A stretch of 64,000 bases of DNA, taken from Paenibacillus sp. PCH8 (lineage in GTDB: Bacteria; Bacillota; Bacilli; Paenibacillales; Paenibacillaceae). Shown here one piece after another: positions 16,696 through 25,316 of this stretch. Under the pieces are notes generated by a model. It worked only from the letters and a program-made list of their open reading frames with translations, had not been told where the DNA came from and ran no database searches. The translations under genes and the position numbers were made by a program. Location: contig NZ_PKQK01000002.1 of NCBI RefSeq assembly GCF_002968835.1, positions 248,001 to 312,000 on the forward strand. Reading direction: 5' to 3'. Every line of letters starts with the position of its first letter. The first letter of the stretch is position 1.

Positions 16696-17163
16696 TTATC
16701 CTTCTAACCCTGGAAAATTCAACTGGCGTAATGCTTCATAGACAATAATCGCTGCCGAATTGGACAGATTTAATGATCTAACATCGCCAGTCATTGGCAT
16801 TTTCATACATGTATCGGGATTCGCTGCGATTAATTCAGGAGGCAGGCCTTTGGTCTCTTTACCGAAGACAAGGAAATCTCCATCCTGAAAATTAAAATCA
16901 CTGTATCGATTCTTCGCTTTCGTAGTTGCGTAGAAGAACCGTCCTTCTGGAAACTTCTCCTGAACCTCGGTGAACGAATCGTGGTATTCAATATGAACAG
17001 CATGCCAGTAGTCCAGCCCTGCCCGTTTCAACGTAGCATCATCCGTCCGAAATCCCAGTGGACGAACCAAATGTAGATGCGTGCCGGTTGCGGCACAAGT
17101 CCGAGAAATATTTCCTGTATTCGCCGGAATCTCCGGTTCAACCAGAACGATGTGTAAAGCCAT
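16696..17163 (-). CDS. trmL: tRNA (cytidine(34)-2'-O)-methyltransferase
   Basis: The protein has 155 residues with the SPOUT trefoil-knot signatures: N-terminal HIVLVEPEIPANTGNISRTC, central FLVFGKETKGLP and C-terminal MTGDVRSLNLSNSAAIIVYEA. This is the TrmL/CspR family, which methylates the wobble nucleoside of leucine tRNAs using S-adenosylmethionine. Length matches the family. The ribosome site is AAGGAG. The gene appears monocistronic and precedes a weak T-rich region rather than a clear terminator. Confidence 0.94.
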   Translation of the reverse strand: MALHIVLVEPEIPANTGNISRTCAATGTHLHLVRPLGFRTDDATLKRAGLDYWHAVHIEYHDSFTEVQEKFPEGRFFYATTKAKNRYSDFNFQDGDFLVFGKETKGLPPELIAANPDTCMKMPMTGDVRSLNLSNSAAIIVYEALRQLNFPGLEG

Positions 17164-17213
17164 AGGTGTTCAAACTCCTTTTCATTTCATGTTAACCACA
17201 CAATCCTCTAATC

Positions 17214-17250
17214 TTAAAGAAAAGCCCTCCACACGTCAATGTGGAAGGCT
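17214..17250 (-). terminator. Terminator of serC
   Basis: Arms 17223-17233 and 17240-17250 pair with one internal mismatch. On the minus strand the stem is followed by TTTTCTTT. Confidence 0.85.
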
Positions 17251-17305
17251 CTGGTAAGGCAGTGGATTAGACACTAAGATCCAAGACACAATACCTATAC
17301 TTTAA

Positions 17306-18394
17306 TTATCCGTTTGTCTTCTGAAAGTGGCTCATGAAGTCTGTCAGTGCCTTAACACTCTCATAAGGAGCAGCGTTATATATGGAAGCACGTAGACCAC
17401 CCACACTGCGATGTCCTTTCAGACCTACGAATCCTTCTTGCTCCGATGCTTTGATGAACTTTTTCTCCAGTTCCTCCGAAGCAAGACGGAAGGTTACATT
17501 CATCAGGGAACGATCTTCTGTTTCGACACAACCACGGTAGAAATCACCGGAAGAATCAATCGTGTTATAGAGCAATTCCGCTTTTTTGGTATTTTTTTGC
17601 TCCATACCAGCCAGACCACCCTGTTCTTCAATCCATTTCAATACTTCATTCACCATATATACCGAGAAGGATGGTGGTGTATTGTATAGGGAATTGTTAT
17701 CTACATGCGTGCTATAACGAAGCATGGTCGGAATCGTTTTGGGTGATTCGCTCACCAGTTCCTCACGAGCGATCACAACTGTAATTCCGGATGGACCCAG
17801 GTTCTTCTGTGCACCAGCGTAGATCATGCCAAATTGATTGAGATCAAATGGTTTACAGAAAATATCACTCGACATGTCAGCAATCAGAGGTACTGAACCT
17901 GTATCTGGAAATGCCTTGAACTGCGTACCTTCAATCGTTTCGTTGGAAGTCAAATGCACATAAGCCGCACGTTCCGGCAAATTCAGATTCGAAACATCCG
18001 GCAATTTCATGAATTTATCCGCTTCCGAAGATGCAGCAACTTGCGTCTCCCCAATTAGTTTCGCCTCAGACAGAGCCTTTTTGGCCCAGCTACCTGTCAT
18101 TACGTAACTTGCGGTCTGGCCTGCCCCGAGCAAGTTCATCGGCAGCATGGCGAACTGAGTGCTTGCACCACCTTGCAGAAAGAGCACCTTGTATCCTTTG
18201 GGATTGCCTAACAGCGACAACATGCGCTCCTGAGCTTCATTATGTACCGACTCGTACACCGCCCCACGATGGGACATCTCCATAATCGACATGCCTGTAT
18301 TACGAAAATCTACAAATTCCGCCTGAGCACGCTCCAGTACCTCAAGTGGCAACGCCGCAGGTCCTGCATTAAAATTATACGCTCTTTTTGTCAC
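17306..18394 (-). CDS. serC: Phosphoserine aminotransferase
   Basis: A 362-residue class V PLP-dependent aminotransferase that converts 3-phosphohydroxypyruvate to 3-phosphoserine in serine synthesis. Landmarks are the N-terminal AYNFNAGPAALP, LFLQGGASTQFAMLPMNLL, and the PLP lysine in YAGAQKNLGPSG. I chose GTG at 18394 (VTKRAYNF), which has a GGCGGGGG stretch upstream and matches the usual family start. An ATG 36 nt further up has no ribosome site. The roughly 400-base gap upstream holds the glnA terminator and a 13-bp inverted repeat described separately. Confidence 0.95.
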   Translation of the reverse strand: MTKRAYNFNAGPAALPLEVLERAQAEFVDFRNTGMSIMEMSHRGAVYESVHNEAQERMLSLLGNPKGYKVLFLQGGASTQFAMLPMNLLGAGQTASYVMTGSWAKKALSEAKLIGETQVAASSEADKFMKLPDVSNLNLPERAAYVHLTSNETIEGTQFKAFPDTGSVPLIADMSSDIFCKPFDLNQFGMIYAGAQKNLGPSGITVVIAREELVSESPKTIPTMLRYSTHVDNNSLYNTPPSFSVYMVNEVLKWIEEQGGLAGMEQKNTKKAELLYNTIDSSGDFYRGCVETEDRSLMNVTFRLASEELEKKFIKASEQEGFVGLKGHRSVGGLRASIYNAAPYESVKALTDFMSHFQKTNG

Positions 18395-18436
18395 AAAATC
18401 CCCCGCCCTTTCCATCCATAAAACTGACATACAAAC

Positions 18437-18585
18437 GCATTTTGCACAATTCGATTAGAATCGCTCACGGGTATAAGAGTTGGACAGGAAGAAGCATCCT
18501 GATCCAACCAACGTATAGACGAATTGAATCATTTCGATCTATATCTTACCTATTGGAAGTCGCTCTATGGATTTGTGCAAAATGC
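18437..18585. repeat. Widely spaced 13-bp inverted repeat upstream of serC
   Basis: GCATTTTGCACAA (18437-18449) is exactly complementary to TTGTGCAAAATGC (18573-18585). The centres are 136 bp apart, close to 13 helical turns. One copy lies 43-55 nt before the serC start. It could be a looping operator pair or the closing stem of a leader RNA. Nothing else is evident between 18395 and 18722. Confidence 0.6.
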
Positions 18586-18722
18586 TCTCAAACTAAATAT
18601 TATCGCAATGATATCAGTATTCTTTATCTGCTTCAAGGGCAATATGCACTGAAGTGTAGAATACAAGCTATCAAATTCCTTTATCACCCTGCAAAGTTAA
18701 AGCACTACATTGATTAATTCAA

Positions 18723-18757
18723 GGAAAAGCCTCCGAGATCGAATCCCGGAGGCTTTT
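18723..18757 (-). terminator. Terminator of glnA
   Basis: AAAAGCCTCCG and CGGAGGCTTTT pair across an 11-nt loop, and the minus-strand stem is followed by TTCC after a T run. It stands 36 nt past the glnA stop. Confidence 0.9.
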
Positions 18758-18792
18758 AAGTTTAGAACACGAGCTGTTCCGAACACGACCGA

Positions 18793-20217
18793 TTAGCAGT
18801 CGAAGTATAGGCTGTACTCGTGAGGATGAATGCGAATGGCAACGGCTTTCGCTTCTTCACGTTTGAGATTGATGTAGTTATCAAGGAAGTCTTTCGTGAA
18901 CACGCCGCCTTCAGTCAAGAATTCATTGTCAGCTGCCAGAGCATCAAGTGCTTCTTCCAGAGAAGCTGGCACACTGCGGATGTTTTCCTTGTCTGCATCA
19001 GACAGGTCATAGATGTTTTTGTCAAGCGGACCATATCCAAGCTCCGTTGGATTGATTTTGCGTTTGATTCCATCCAGACCCGCCATCAGCATTGCGGAGA
19101 ATGCCAGGTAAGGGTTTGCTGTGGAGTCCGGTGTACGGAACTCGATACGACAACCTTTCGGTGTCACAGCTGCAACCGGAATACGAACTGCTGCAGAACG
19201 GTTACCTTTGGAGTAAACCAGATTTACTGGTGCTTCGTAACCAGGTACGAGACGTTTGAACGAGTTCGTGCTCGGGTTAGTCAAAGCGATCAGTGCCGGA
19301 GCATGGTACAGAAGACCTCCGATGTAGTGCAAAGCCATTTCGCTCAGGTTAGCATATCCCGCTTTGTCATAGAACAATGGGGAATCACCATCGAAGATGG
19401 ATTGATGCACGTGCATTCCACTACCATTGTCACCAAACAATGGTTTTGGCATGAATGTTGCTACTTTGCCATATTGACGTGCAGTGTTGTGCACGATGTA
19501 TTTGTATGCAAGCAGGTTATCTGCTGTTTTCAACAGTGTATCAAAACGGAAGTTGATCTCGGCTTGACCGGCTGTTGCCACTTCATGGTGATGACGCTCG
19601 ATGGACAGGCCAGCTTCTTCCAAGAGACGACACATTTCACTACGGATATCCTGTTGTGTATCCACTGGTGCTACAGGAACATATCCGCCTTTGGTGTGAA
19701 CTTTGAAGCCCAGGTTACCGCCTTCTTCTTTGCGGTTAGTGTTCCATGAAGCTTCTTCGGAATCTACGAAGTAGGAAGAGCTGTTCGTGCCGCTCTCATA
19801 ACGTACATCGTCGAAGATGAAGAACTCGGATTCAGGTGCGAAAAATGCTGTTGTACCTACGCCGCTTTCTTGCAGGAAAGCTTCTGCTTTGACAGCGATA
19901 CTGCGTGGGTCACGCTCATAACGCTCGCCATCCGGAGTGAAGATATCACACATAACATTCAATGTAGGGTGTGCAGTGAACGGATCGACATAAGTCGCTT
20001 CAGGATCAGGCATCATAACCATGTCGGACTCTTCAATTCCGCGGAACCCTTGGATCGAAGAACCGTCAAAAGCTACTCCATTTACGAATGTGTCTGCATC
20101 AACAGCCGAAGCTGGCAACGAGATGTGATGTGCACGACCAGCTAAATCTACAAAACGAAAATCTACCCACTCGATGTTATTCTCTTGAATTGATTTCAAT
20201 ACGTTTTCAACCGACAT
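18793..20217 (-). CDS. glnA: Type I glutamine synthetase, beta-type
   Basis: The 474-residue protein makes glutamine from glutamate, ammonia and ATP. Active-site landmarks are ESEFFIFDD, the Glu flap NPSTNSFKRLVPGYEAP and the ATP segment HHHEVATAGQAE. Unlike the 444-residue alpha-type enzyme of Bacillus, it has the beta-type insertion near residues 141-175 and Tyr403 in DKNIYDL at the position that is adenylylated in Proteobacteria. The ATG at 20217 is chosen for its GGGAGGA ribosome site. A sigma-A promoter and an exact GlnR/TnrA consensus box lie upstream, so nitrogen control is likely. A separate alpha-type glnA next to glnR would be expected elsewhere. Confidence 0.95.
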   Translation of the reverse strand: MSVENVLKSIQENNIEWVDFRFVDLAGRAHHISLPASAVDADTFVNGVAFDGSSIQGFRGIEESDMVMMPDPEATYVDPFTAHPTLNVMCDIFTPDGERYERDPRSIAVKAEAFLQESGVGTTAFFAPESEFFIFDDVRYESGTNSSSYFVDSEEASWNTNRKEEGGNLGFKVHTKGGYVPVAPVDTQQDIRSEMCRLLEEAGLSIERHHHEVATAGQAEINFRFDTLLKTADNLLAYKYIVHNTARQYGKVATFMPKPLFGDNGSGMHVHQSIFDGDSPLFYDKAGYANLSEMALHYIGGLLYHAPALIALTNPSTNSFKRLVPGYEAPVNLVYSKGNRSAAVRIPVAAVTPKGCRIEFRTPDSTANPYLAFSAMLMAGLDGIKRKINPTELGYGPLDKNIYDLSDADKENIRSVPASLEEALDALAADNEFLTEGGVFTKDFLDNYINLKREEAKAVAIRIHPHEYSLYFDC

Positions 20218-20297
20218 GTATTCGTCCTCCCAAATATTCCGAACAATAAACAACCCCACTAAAGAAAATGTCCATATTCGAATTTTTTTCTGTCGTC

Positions 20298-20327
20298 ATT
20301 ATAAATTTTAAAACATGACATCGTCAA
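20298..20327 (-). promoter_or_regulatory. Promoter of the glutamine synthetase gene
   Basis: On the minus strand TTGACG (20327-20322) and TATAAT (20303-20298) are separated by 18 nt. The predicted transcript start is about 75 nt before the ATG. Confidence 0.7.
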
Positions 20328-20355
20328 TACTTATGTAAGGTATTTTTTGCGAGCA

Positions 20356-20372
20356 TGTTAGATATACTCACA
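20356..20372. promoter_or_regulatory. GlnR/TnrA binding site
   Basis: TGTTAGATATACTCACA matches the consensus TGTNAN7TNACA at every fixed position. Its centre is about 73 bp upstream of the predicted start, beyond the -35, a position compatible with activation or with looping to a weaker second site. Confidence 0.75.
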
Positions 20373-20538
20373 TTTTATAAACGATATAATTTCTTATAAC
20401 AGTGTACAAGCTATACATTTAATCGATTTAATGCGGTAAAGTGACCGCTTTTAATCCTAAATTATGGTAAAAACTTCACATCATAAATGTTTCTTATCAC
20501 CATTGATTAATAAATACGTTCATTGGTTCAAAATATAC

Positions 20539-20597
20539 GAAAAACCGGACACCTGGCTAATTCCGTTCGCTTGAACAAAATTAGAGCAGATGCCCGG
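20539..20597 (-). terminator. Terminator of the DAHP synthase gene
   Basis: On the minus strand CCGG, CATCTG and TAATT arms pair with AATTA, CAGGTG and CCGG, followed by TTTTTCG. It begins 35 nt past the stop. The gap between here and the GlnR box is AT-rich without a recognisable gene. Confidence 0.8.
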
Positions 20598-20631
20598 ATG
20601 TTTATCTAGAATCCCTACGATATAATCAGTT

Positions 20632-21696
20632 TTATACGCCTACACGAGCCGGGAAGAATTCTGCCGGTTGTTTGGCTGTGCTGAATGATTTGCCCACGAT
20701 CGGTGCCAATTTCTCCAGATCTTTCAGCAGGTTGGCGAATTGGTCAGGGAACAAGGACTGCACTCCGTCTCCGGTCATCGAGTTGTCCGGATCTGTATGC
20801 ATTTCAATGATCAGACCATTAGCACCAGCGGCAACGGAAGCCTTCGTCATCGGTTCCACTAATTCACGGCGTCCAGTACCATGGCTTGGGTCCGAAATAA
20901 CAGGCAGATGGCTCAGAGATTGCAGGACAGGGATCGCCGACAGATCCAGCGTATTGCGTGTGTAGGATTCAAACGTACGAATACCACGCTCACACAGCAT
21001 AACATTAGGGTTACCGCCTGCCAGAATGTATTCAGCTGCATTCAACAGTTCATCGTACGTCGCACTGAATCCACGTTTCAACAATACCGGCTTGCCACAC
21101 TCGCCCAATTTACGGAGCAGATCGAAGTTCTGCATGTTACGTGTACCTACTTGCAGAATATCTGCGTACTCGGCACAAATGTCCACATATTCGGGCGTCA
21201 TGACTTCTGTAATCGTCAAGAGGTCATGTTTCTTTCCGGCTTCCGCCATCATGATCAGACCCTCTACACCTGTTCCCTGGAAACTGTATGGACCTGTGCG
21301 TGGTTTGAATGCACCACCGCGCAGTACTTGGCCCCCGGCAGCTTTCACAAGCCCGGCAATTTCATCAATCTGTGCAGCTGATTCAACAGCGCAAGGTCCA
21401 CCCATAACAACAAGTTCTTTCCCGCCAATGTCTACACCTTTGATCGAGATTACTGTATCTTCCGGATGAAAGTCACGACTTGCCAGCTTGTAGGCCTTCG
21501 AAATTTTCACGACATTCTCGACGCCTTTCATTTGACGAAGATGCTCTTGCATTTTAGGTTCAACTTTGCCAATCAATCCAATGATGGTACGATCCTCTCC
21601 GCGAGAGATATGCACCTGAAGTCCTTCTTTTTCAATAACTGCAACGATATCCTGAATTTGTTCCTCCGGTGTAGCCTTGCCAGCAATAACGATCAT
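20632..21696 (-). CDS. aroF: 3-deoxy-7-phosphoheptulonate synthase (DAHP synthase)
   Basis: The protein has 354 residues: an N-terminal ferredoxin-like regulatory domain (about 1-85, MIVIAGKATPEEQIQDIVAV) and a KDPG-type barrel (VMGGPCAVES, RGGAFKPRTGPYSFQG, VISDPSHGTGRRELVEPM). It condenses phosphoenolpyruvate and erythrose 4-phosphate at the head of the shikimate pathway. The N-terminal domain is the type used for feedback by aromatic amino acids. I take the ATG at 21696; an ATG 12 nt earlier sits immediately against the ribosome site. No chorismate mutase domain is fused. Confidence 0.93.
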   Translation of the reverse strand: MIVIAGKATPEEQIQDIVAVIEKEGLQVHISRGEDRTIIGLIGKVEPKMQEHLRQMKGVENVVKISKAYKLASRDFHPEDTVISIKGVDIGGKELVVMGGPCAVESAAQIDEIAGLVKAAGGQVLRGGAFKPRTGPYSFQGTGVEGLIMMAEAGKKHDLLTITEVMTPEYVDICAEYADILQVGTRNMQNFDLLRKLGECGKPVLLKRGFSATYDELLNAAEYILAGGNPNVMLCERGIRTFESYTRNTLDLSAIPVLQSLSHLPVISDPSHGTGRRELVEPMTKASVAAGANGLIIEMHTDPDNSMTGDGVQSLFPDQFANLLKDLEKLAPIVGKSFSTAKQPAEFFPARVGV

Positions 21697-21867
21697 ATAT
21701 TTTCCCATCCTTCCTTGTATAAGAGCACAATGAATCCTACGTGCGTCTGATTGAATATAAAAACTCTGTCGCGCTTAAACGCTTGTTCGCTTTTAAGCTT
21801 TTAATCACTAAAGTAAATATACCATAGTTCCCCTTTATCGTCAAGATACACATTGCTTATCCCTATG

Positions 21868-21922
21868 CCAAAAGAATCCCGCTCCACAGGCTCCGACATT
21901 CGGGCTGCGTAACAGGATTCTT
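21868..21922 (-). terminator. Probable terminator of ispH
   Basis: AAGAATCC and GGATTCTT close a 55-nt element with a smaller internal stem. TTTTGG follows on the minus strand. It lies about 50 nt past the stop. The longer loop makes this less certain than the other terminators. Confidence 0.6.
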
Positions 21923-21968
21923 CTCATTTTGTATCAAATCTCTTCAATTCACTTGCTTTTCCTAAAAC

Positions 21969-22922
21969 TTACGTTGTACGTGTTTTTTCTCTAACTGGAG
22001 GTAACAACTTGTTCATGTTCACGGTACGCTTGATTTCCCACGTTTCCGGCTTGTCATGTTCATATTGCTCTAGATAAAGGATGACTTCCTTCGTAATTGG
22101 TGTTGGGGTTGAAGCACCCGAAGTAACTGCCACCTTATTTACACCCTTCAGCCATTCCTGCTGGATCTCAGCCACATCCGATACACGGTAGGCCGTAACA
22201 CCCGCAATCTCCTCCGACACTTGTGCCAGCCGGTTAGAGTTATTGCTGCGAGGATCACCTACAACAATAACCAGATCAGACTGTCCCGCCTGTTCAGCGA
22301 CAGCTTCTTGACGCACTTGAGTCGCCAGGCAGATTTCATTATGAATCTCTGCACCCGGAAACTTCTCCAGCAGACGACTCATAATGTGCTTGATATCCCA
22401 TTGGCTCATCGTTGTCTGATTCGTAATAAGGATTTTGCCGGAAGGTACACTCAGTCCATCAATCTCTTCTTCTTTTTCGATCAGATGAACAAGGCCTGGT
22501 GCAACACCTACAGCCCCTTCAGGTTCAGGATGGTTCCTTTTGCCAATATAAATAATCTGATAACCTTCAGCCGTCTTCTCCCGAATGAGATCATGGGTCT
22601 TGGTGACATCCGGACATGTTGCATCCACTGTCGTCAATCCTTTGTCCCGTGCCAGCTTGCGCACTTCAGGAGATACACCATGAGCTGTGAAAATAATCGT
22701 GCCACTCTCCACCTGACTCAGAATGTCCATCCGGTTCGGACCATCCAATGTAATAATACCTTCATCTTCAAAGGAATCCGTCACATGTTGGTTATGCACA
22801 ATCATACCTAATATATAAATAGGCCGTGGTAAATCCAGATTACGTGCCGCTTGACGCGCGAGCACCATCGCATCCACAACACCGTAACAATATCCACGCG
22901 GCGAAATTCGCAGTACTTCCAC
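21969..22922 (-). CDS. ispH: 4-hydroxy-3-methylbut-2-enyl diphosphate reductase
   Basis: This 317-residue iron-sulfur enzyme catalyses the last step of the MEP isoprenoid pathway. The three cluster cysteines are in [18 protein letters not shown] and [11 protein letters not shown], and the substrate motif is FTAHGVSP. The family begins close to [15 protein letters not shown], so I take the GTG at 22922, which has GGGTGG upstream. A longer in-frame reading would overlap the histidine-kinase gene. It lies 67 nt after that gene and may be co-transcribed with it. Confidence 0.94.
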   Translation of the reverse strand: MEVLRISPRGYCYGVVDAMVLARQAARNLDLPRPIYILGMIVHNQHVTDSFEDEGIITLDGPNRMDILSQVESGTIIFTAHGVSPEVRKLARDKGLTTVDATCPDVTKTHDLIREKTAEGYQIIYIGKRNHPEPEGAVGVAPGLVHLIEKEEEIDGLSVPSGKILITNQTTMSQWDIKHIMSRLLEKFPGAEIHNEICLATQVRQEAVAEQAGQSDLVIVVGDPRSNNSNRLAQVSEEIAGVTAYRVSDVAEIQQEWLKGVNKVAVTSGASTPTPITKEVILYLEQYEHDKPETWEIKRTVNMNKLLPPVREKTRTT

Positions 22923-22989
22923 TTGGTTGCCACCCGCTTTCTTTCTCGGCAACGTTGCCGATGTAATTGCAGTCCTGTCTATTATACCT

Positions 22990-24450
22990 TTATTCGATAG
23001 GCGGAGCAAAGACAACCGGCAACCAGATAATAAAGGTGGTTCCTTCTCCACGTCTGGTCACAACCTCGACCGATCCGTGATGCTCCTCAATAATCCACTT
23101 CGCAATTGAAAGTCCCAGACCTATACCCGGTGTTGCCCCACGGGATTCATCTGCCCGATAGAAACGATCAAAAATGAACGGTACTTCGTCTCGATCCATG
23201 CCAATGCCAGTATCGCTAATACGCAGTCCCACCTGACCTTTGTACAATACGGCATCCAGCGTCACAGCGCCTTCTGGCGTGTATTTAAACGCATTTTCGA
23301 TGAAAATGAACAACATCTGTTGCAGATAATCCTTGCTGCCATTGACATAGATACCATTGAGAATCGACAGATCACCCGGACGCCAATCCGCATGATGATC
23401 CAGGAAATGCGATCTGCGAGCCACTTCCTGTACCAATATCTGTAGTGGAATCGGATTCAATTCAATTTTCTGTCCTGTATCCGCTCTCGCCAGTGATAAC
23501 ATGTCACTGATCAATCTGCTCATGCGCTTGCCTTCATCGGCCATGTCCTCCAACGCTTCAACGGACATCTGTCTCACCGTTTCTTCATCCAGGTTCGGTC
23601 GGTCCGTTCCCTCCTGATCCCACAGCTTCTTCAGAAAATCCACATTCCCGCGAATGGTGGTCAGCGGTGTGCGCAGCTCATGGGATGCATCCGATACAAA
23701 CCTGCGCTGGGCAGCGTTCGTCTCTTCCAACCCACGGAAAGACAGCTCTGTTCGCTCAAGCATATTATTGACCGTTTCAATCAGACGCCCGATCTCATCC
23801 TTGGGTCCCGCATATTGAATTCGCACACTAAGGTCATCCCCGGATTGAATCTGATTCGCGGCATCAATGACATTCACAAGCGGACGCATCGACTTGCGGG
23901 CCAGAACGAGACCCGAAGTGATTGCAAGTGCCATCGCAACAATCCAGCCAAAAATCAGGATATTAAGCAATGCCTCCAGCAGTCGCTCTTGTGAACTTAC
24001 ATTTGCCCCAACTTGAATAATACCTCTGACTTCATTCGTTCCCTGAAGTGAGAGGGGCAACTGATTCACCAGGAACGGAGTTCCATCTACATAGATCTTG
24101 GATATGCCCCGCTCTTTCATGATTTGATTGGCTTGCAGCACAGGAAACTGAATACCCAGCTTCTCCATGTTGCCTGTAATCTTGCCGGACCGGCTCTGGT
24201 AATCCCACAGCTGGATATAGATCTGCGCTTCCTGAAGCTGGCTCTCCGTGAATGGGTCCAGATCCAGTGACTGTGAAAGAGGATTCACCCCAATCTGCTC
24301 GATGATCCGGGCGCTCTTCACCTTTAACTGCTGTTCGACCTCCTGATAGGAGTTGAAATACACAAAGGCATAGATTACAACGCCCCAGAAAATGAGTACG
24401 GCCGCCAAAATACCAGAATACCATGCGGTTAATCTTAACCGGATGGACAT
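22990..24450 (-). CDS. Two-component sensor histidine kinase
   Basis: The 486-residue protein has two membrane spans (about residues 8-30 and 165-187) that bracket an extracytoplasmic sensor region, a HAMP linker ([16 protein letters not shown]), the HisKA box with phospho-acceptor His in [13 protein letters not shown], and HATPase N, G1 and G2 boxes to the C-terminus. I take the ATG at 24450, which has GAGAGGTGA 8 nt upstream. The GTG 12 nt earlier overlaps that ribosome site. It follows its response regulator by one nucleotide and stands near htrA, an arrangement that recalls the secretion-stress system CssRS of Bacillus. Confidence 0.92.
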   Translation of the reverse strand: MSIRLRLTAWYSGILAAVLIFWGVVIYAFVYFNSYQEVEQQLKVKSARIIEQIGVNPLSQSLDLDPFTESQLQEAQIYIQLWDYQSRSGKITGNMEKLGIQFPVLQANQIMKERGISKIYVDGTPFLVNQLPLSLQGTNEVRGIIQVGANVSSQERLLEALLNILIFGWIVAMALAITSGLVLARKSMRPLVNVIDAANQIQSGDDLSVRIQYAGPKDEIGRLIETVNNMLERTELSFRGLEETNAAQRRFVSDASHELRTPLTTIRGNVDFLKKLWDQEGTDRPNLDEETVRQMSVEALEDMADEGKRMSRLISDMLSLARADTGQKIELNPIPLQILVQEVARRSHFLDHHADWRPGDLSILNGIYVNGSKDYLQQMLFIFIENAFKYTPEGAVTLDAVLYKGQVGLRISDTGIGMDRDEVPFIFDRFYRADESRGATPGIGLGLSIAKWIIEEHHGSVEVVTRRGEGTTFIIWLPVVFAPPIE

Positions 24451-24451
24451 G

Positions 24452-25141
24452 TCAGAAGTCACCTCTCAGAATATAGCCGGCTCCCCGGATGGTCTGGATT
24501 AGACGCTTACCACCGTATTCTTCGGTCTTCTGTCTGAGCATAGCAATATACACTTCAAGCACGTTAGATTCACCGCTGTAATCATAGCCCCATATTTTAT
24601 CCATAATCAGATCGCGGGACAGTACCCGTCTCGGATTTTGCATAAACAGATTCAACAGTTCAAATTCCTTGGCAGTCAGTTCCAGACGTTGACCATCACG
24701 CAATACTTCACGCGAATCATTATCGAGGATAATATCCTCATACATCAGGCGATTGTCCGGTGTCCCAGCGGCATCCAACTTGCGGCGCAGCAACGCACGC
24801 ACACGTGCCAATAATTCTTCCAGTGCAAAGGGTTTCACGAGATAGTCATCTGCACCTGTATCCAGTCCGGTTACCCGGCTCTGGACTTCATCCTTGGCTG
24901 TAAGCATGAGCACAGGCACTTTGCTACCTGCTTCCCTCAATCTGCGGCATACCTCGAATCCGTCAATCAGGGGCATCATGACATCCAGTACAACGATGTC
25001 CGGCTCCTTGTCCATCAGTTTGCTGAGGCCTTCAGCTCCATTTGAAGCTGTTTGAACCTCATATCCTTCAAAAGCCAGCCCCCGGCGGAGCATGGATACA
25101 ATTTTTTCGTCATCATCCACAATCAAAATAGTTGAGCGCAT
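24452..25141 (-). CDS. OmpR-family response regulator
   Basis: The protein is 229 residues long. Its receiver domain has phospho-acceptor Asp in IVVLDVMMPLIDG and Lys in LVKPFALEELLARV. The winged-helix output domain spans about residues 130-229 (ILDNDSREVLRDGQRLELTAKEFELL and RGAGYIL). It is the first gene of the pair with the kinase, with an AAAGGAG ribosome site. CssR, PhoP-like and YkoG-like regulators share this architecture. The htrA gene just upstream on the same strand is the most obvious candidate target. Confidence 0.93.
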   Translation of the reverse strand: MRSTILIVDDDEKIVSMLRRGLAFEGYEVQTASNGAEGLSKLMDKEPDIVVLDVMMPLIDGFEVCRRLREAGSKVPVLMLTAKDEVQSRVTGLDTGADDYLVKPFALEELLARVRALLRRKLDAAGTPDNRLMYEDIILDNDSREVLRDGQRLELTAKEFELLNLFMQNPRRVLSRDLIMDKIWGYDYSGESNVLEVYIAMLRQKTEEYGGKRLIQTIRGAGYILRGDF

Positions 25142-25260
25142 GGTCTTTCTCCTTTATTCTAACGTTATAATCCCATTGTAACAGGCAGAAGCACAAACTG
25201 CATCTTCAAGCATTTCTCTCCATTCATGCCTGCTCCATTGTTCTCCCGCTTCATCAAAGC

Positions 25261-25293
25261 AAAAAAACGGAAGGGCCTTCAAACCCTTCCGTT
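25261..25293 (-). terminator. Terminator of htrA
   Basis: ACGGAAGGG and CCCTTCCGT pair across an 8-nt loop, followed on the minus strand by a run of seven T. It separates htrA from the two-component system, which therefore needs its own promoter in 25142-25260. Confidence 0.92.
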
Positions 25294-25316
25294 CTATTGA
25301 TCCTCAACCCGATATA

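Noticed and set aside
18388-18717. Plus-strand frame of 109 codons in the gap between serC and glnA
   Set aside because: No ribosome site, starts inside the serC start region and runs through the inverted repeat. Composition is not protein-like. Treated as non-coding leader DNA.
20281-20320. Second GlnR site overlapping the glnA promoter
   Set aside because: A TGTC...GACA pair is present around the -10, but it does not fit the GlnR consensus spacing.
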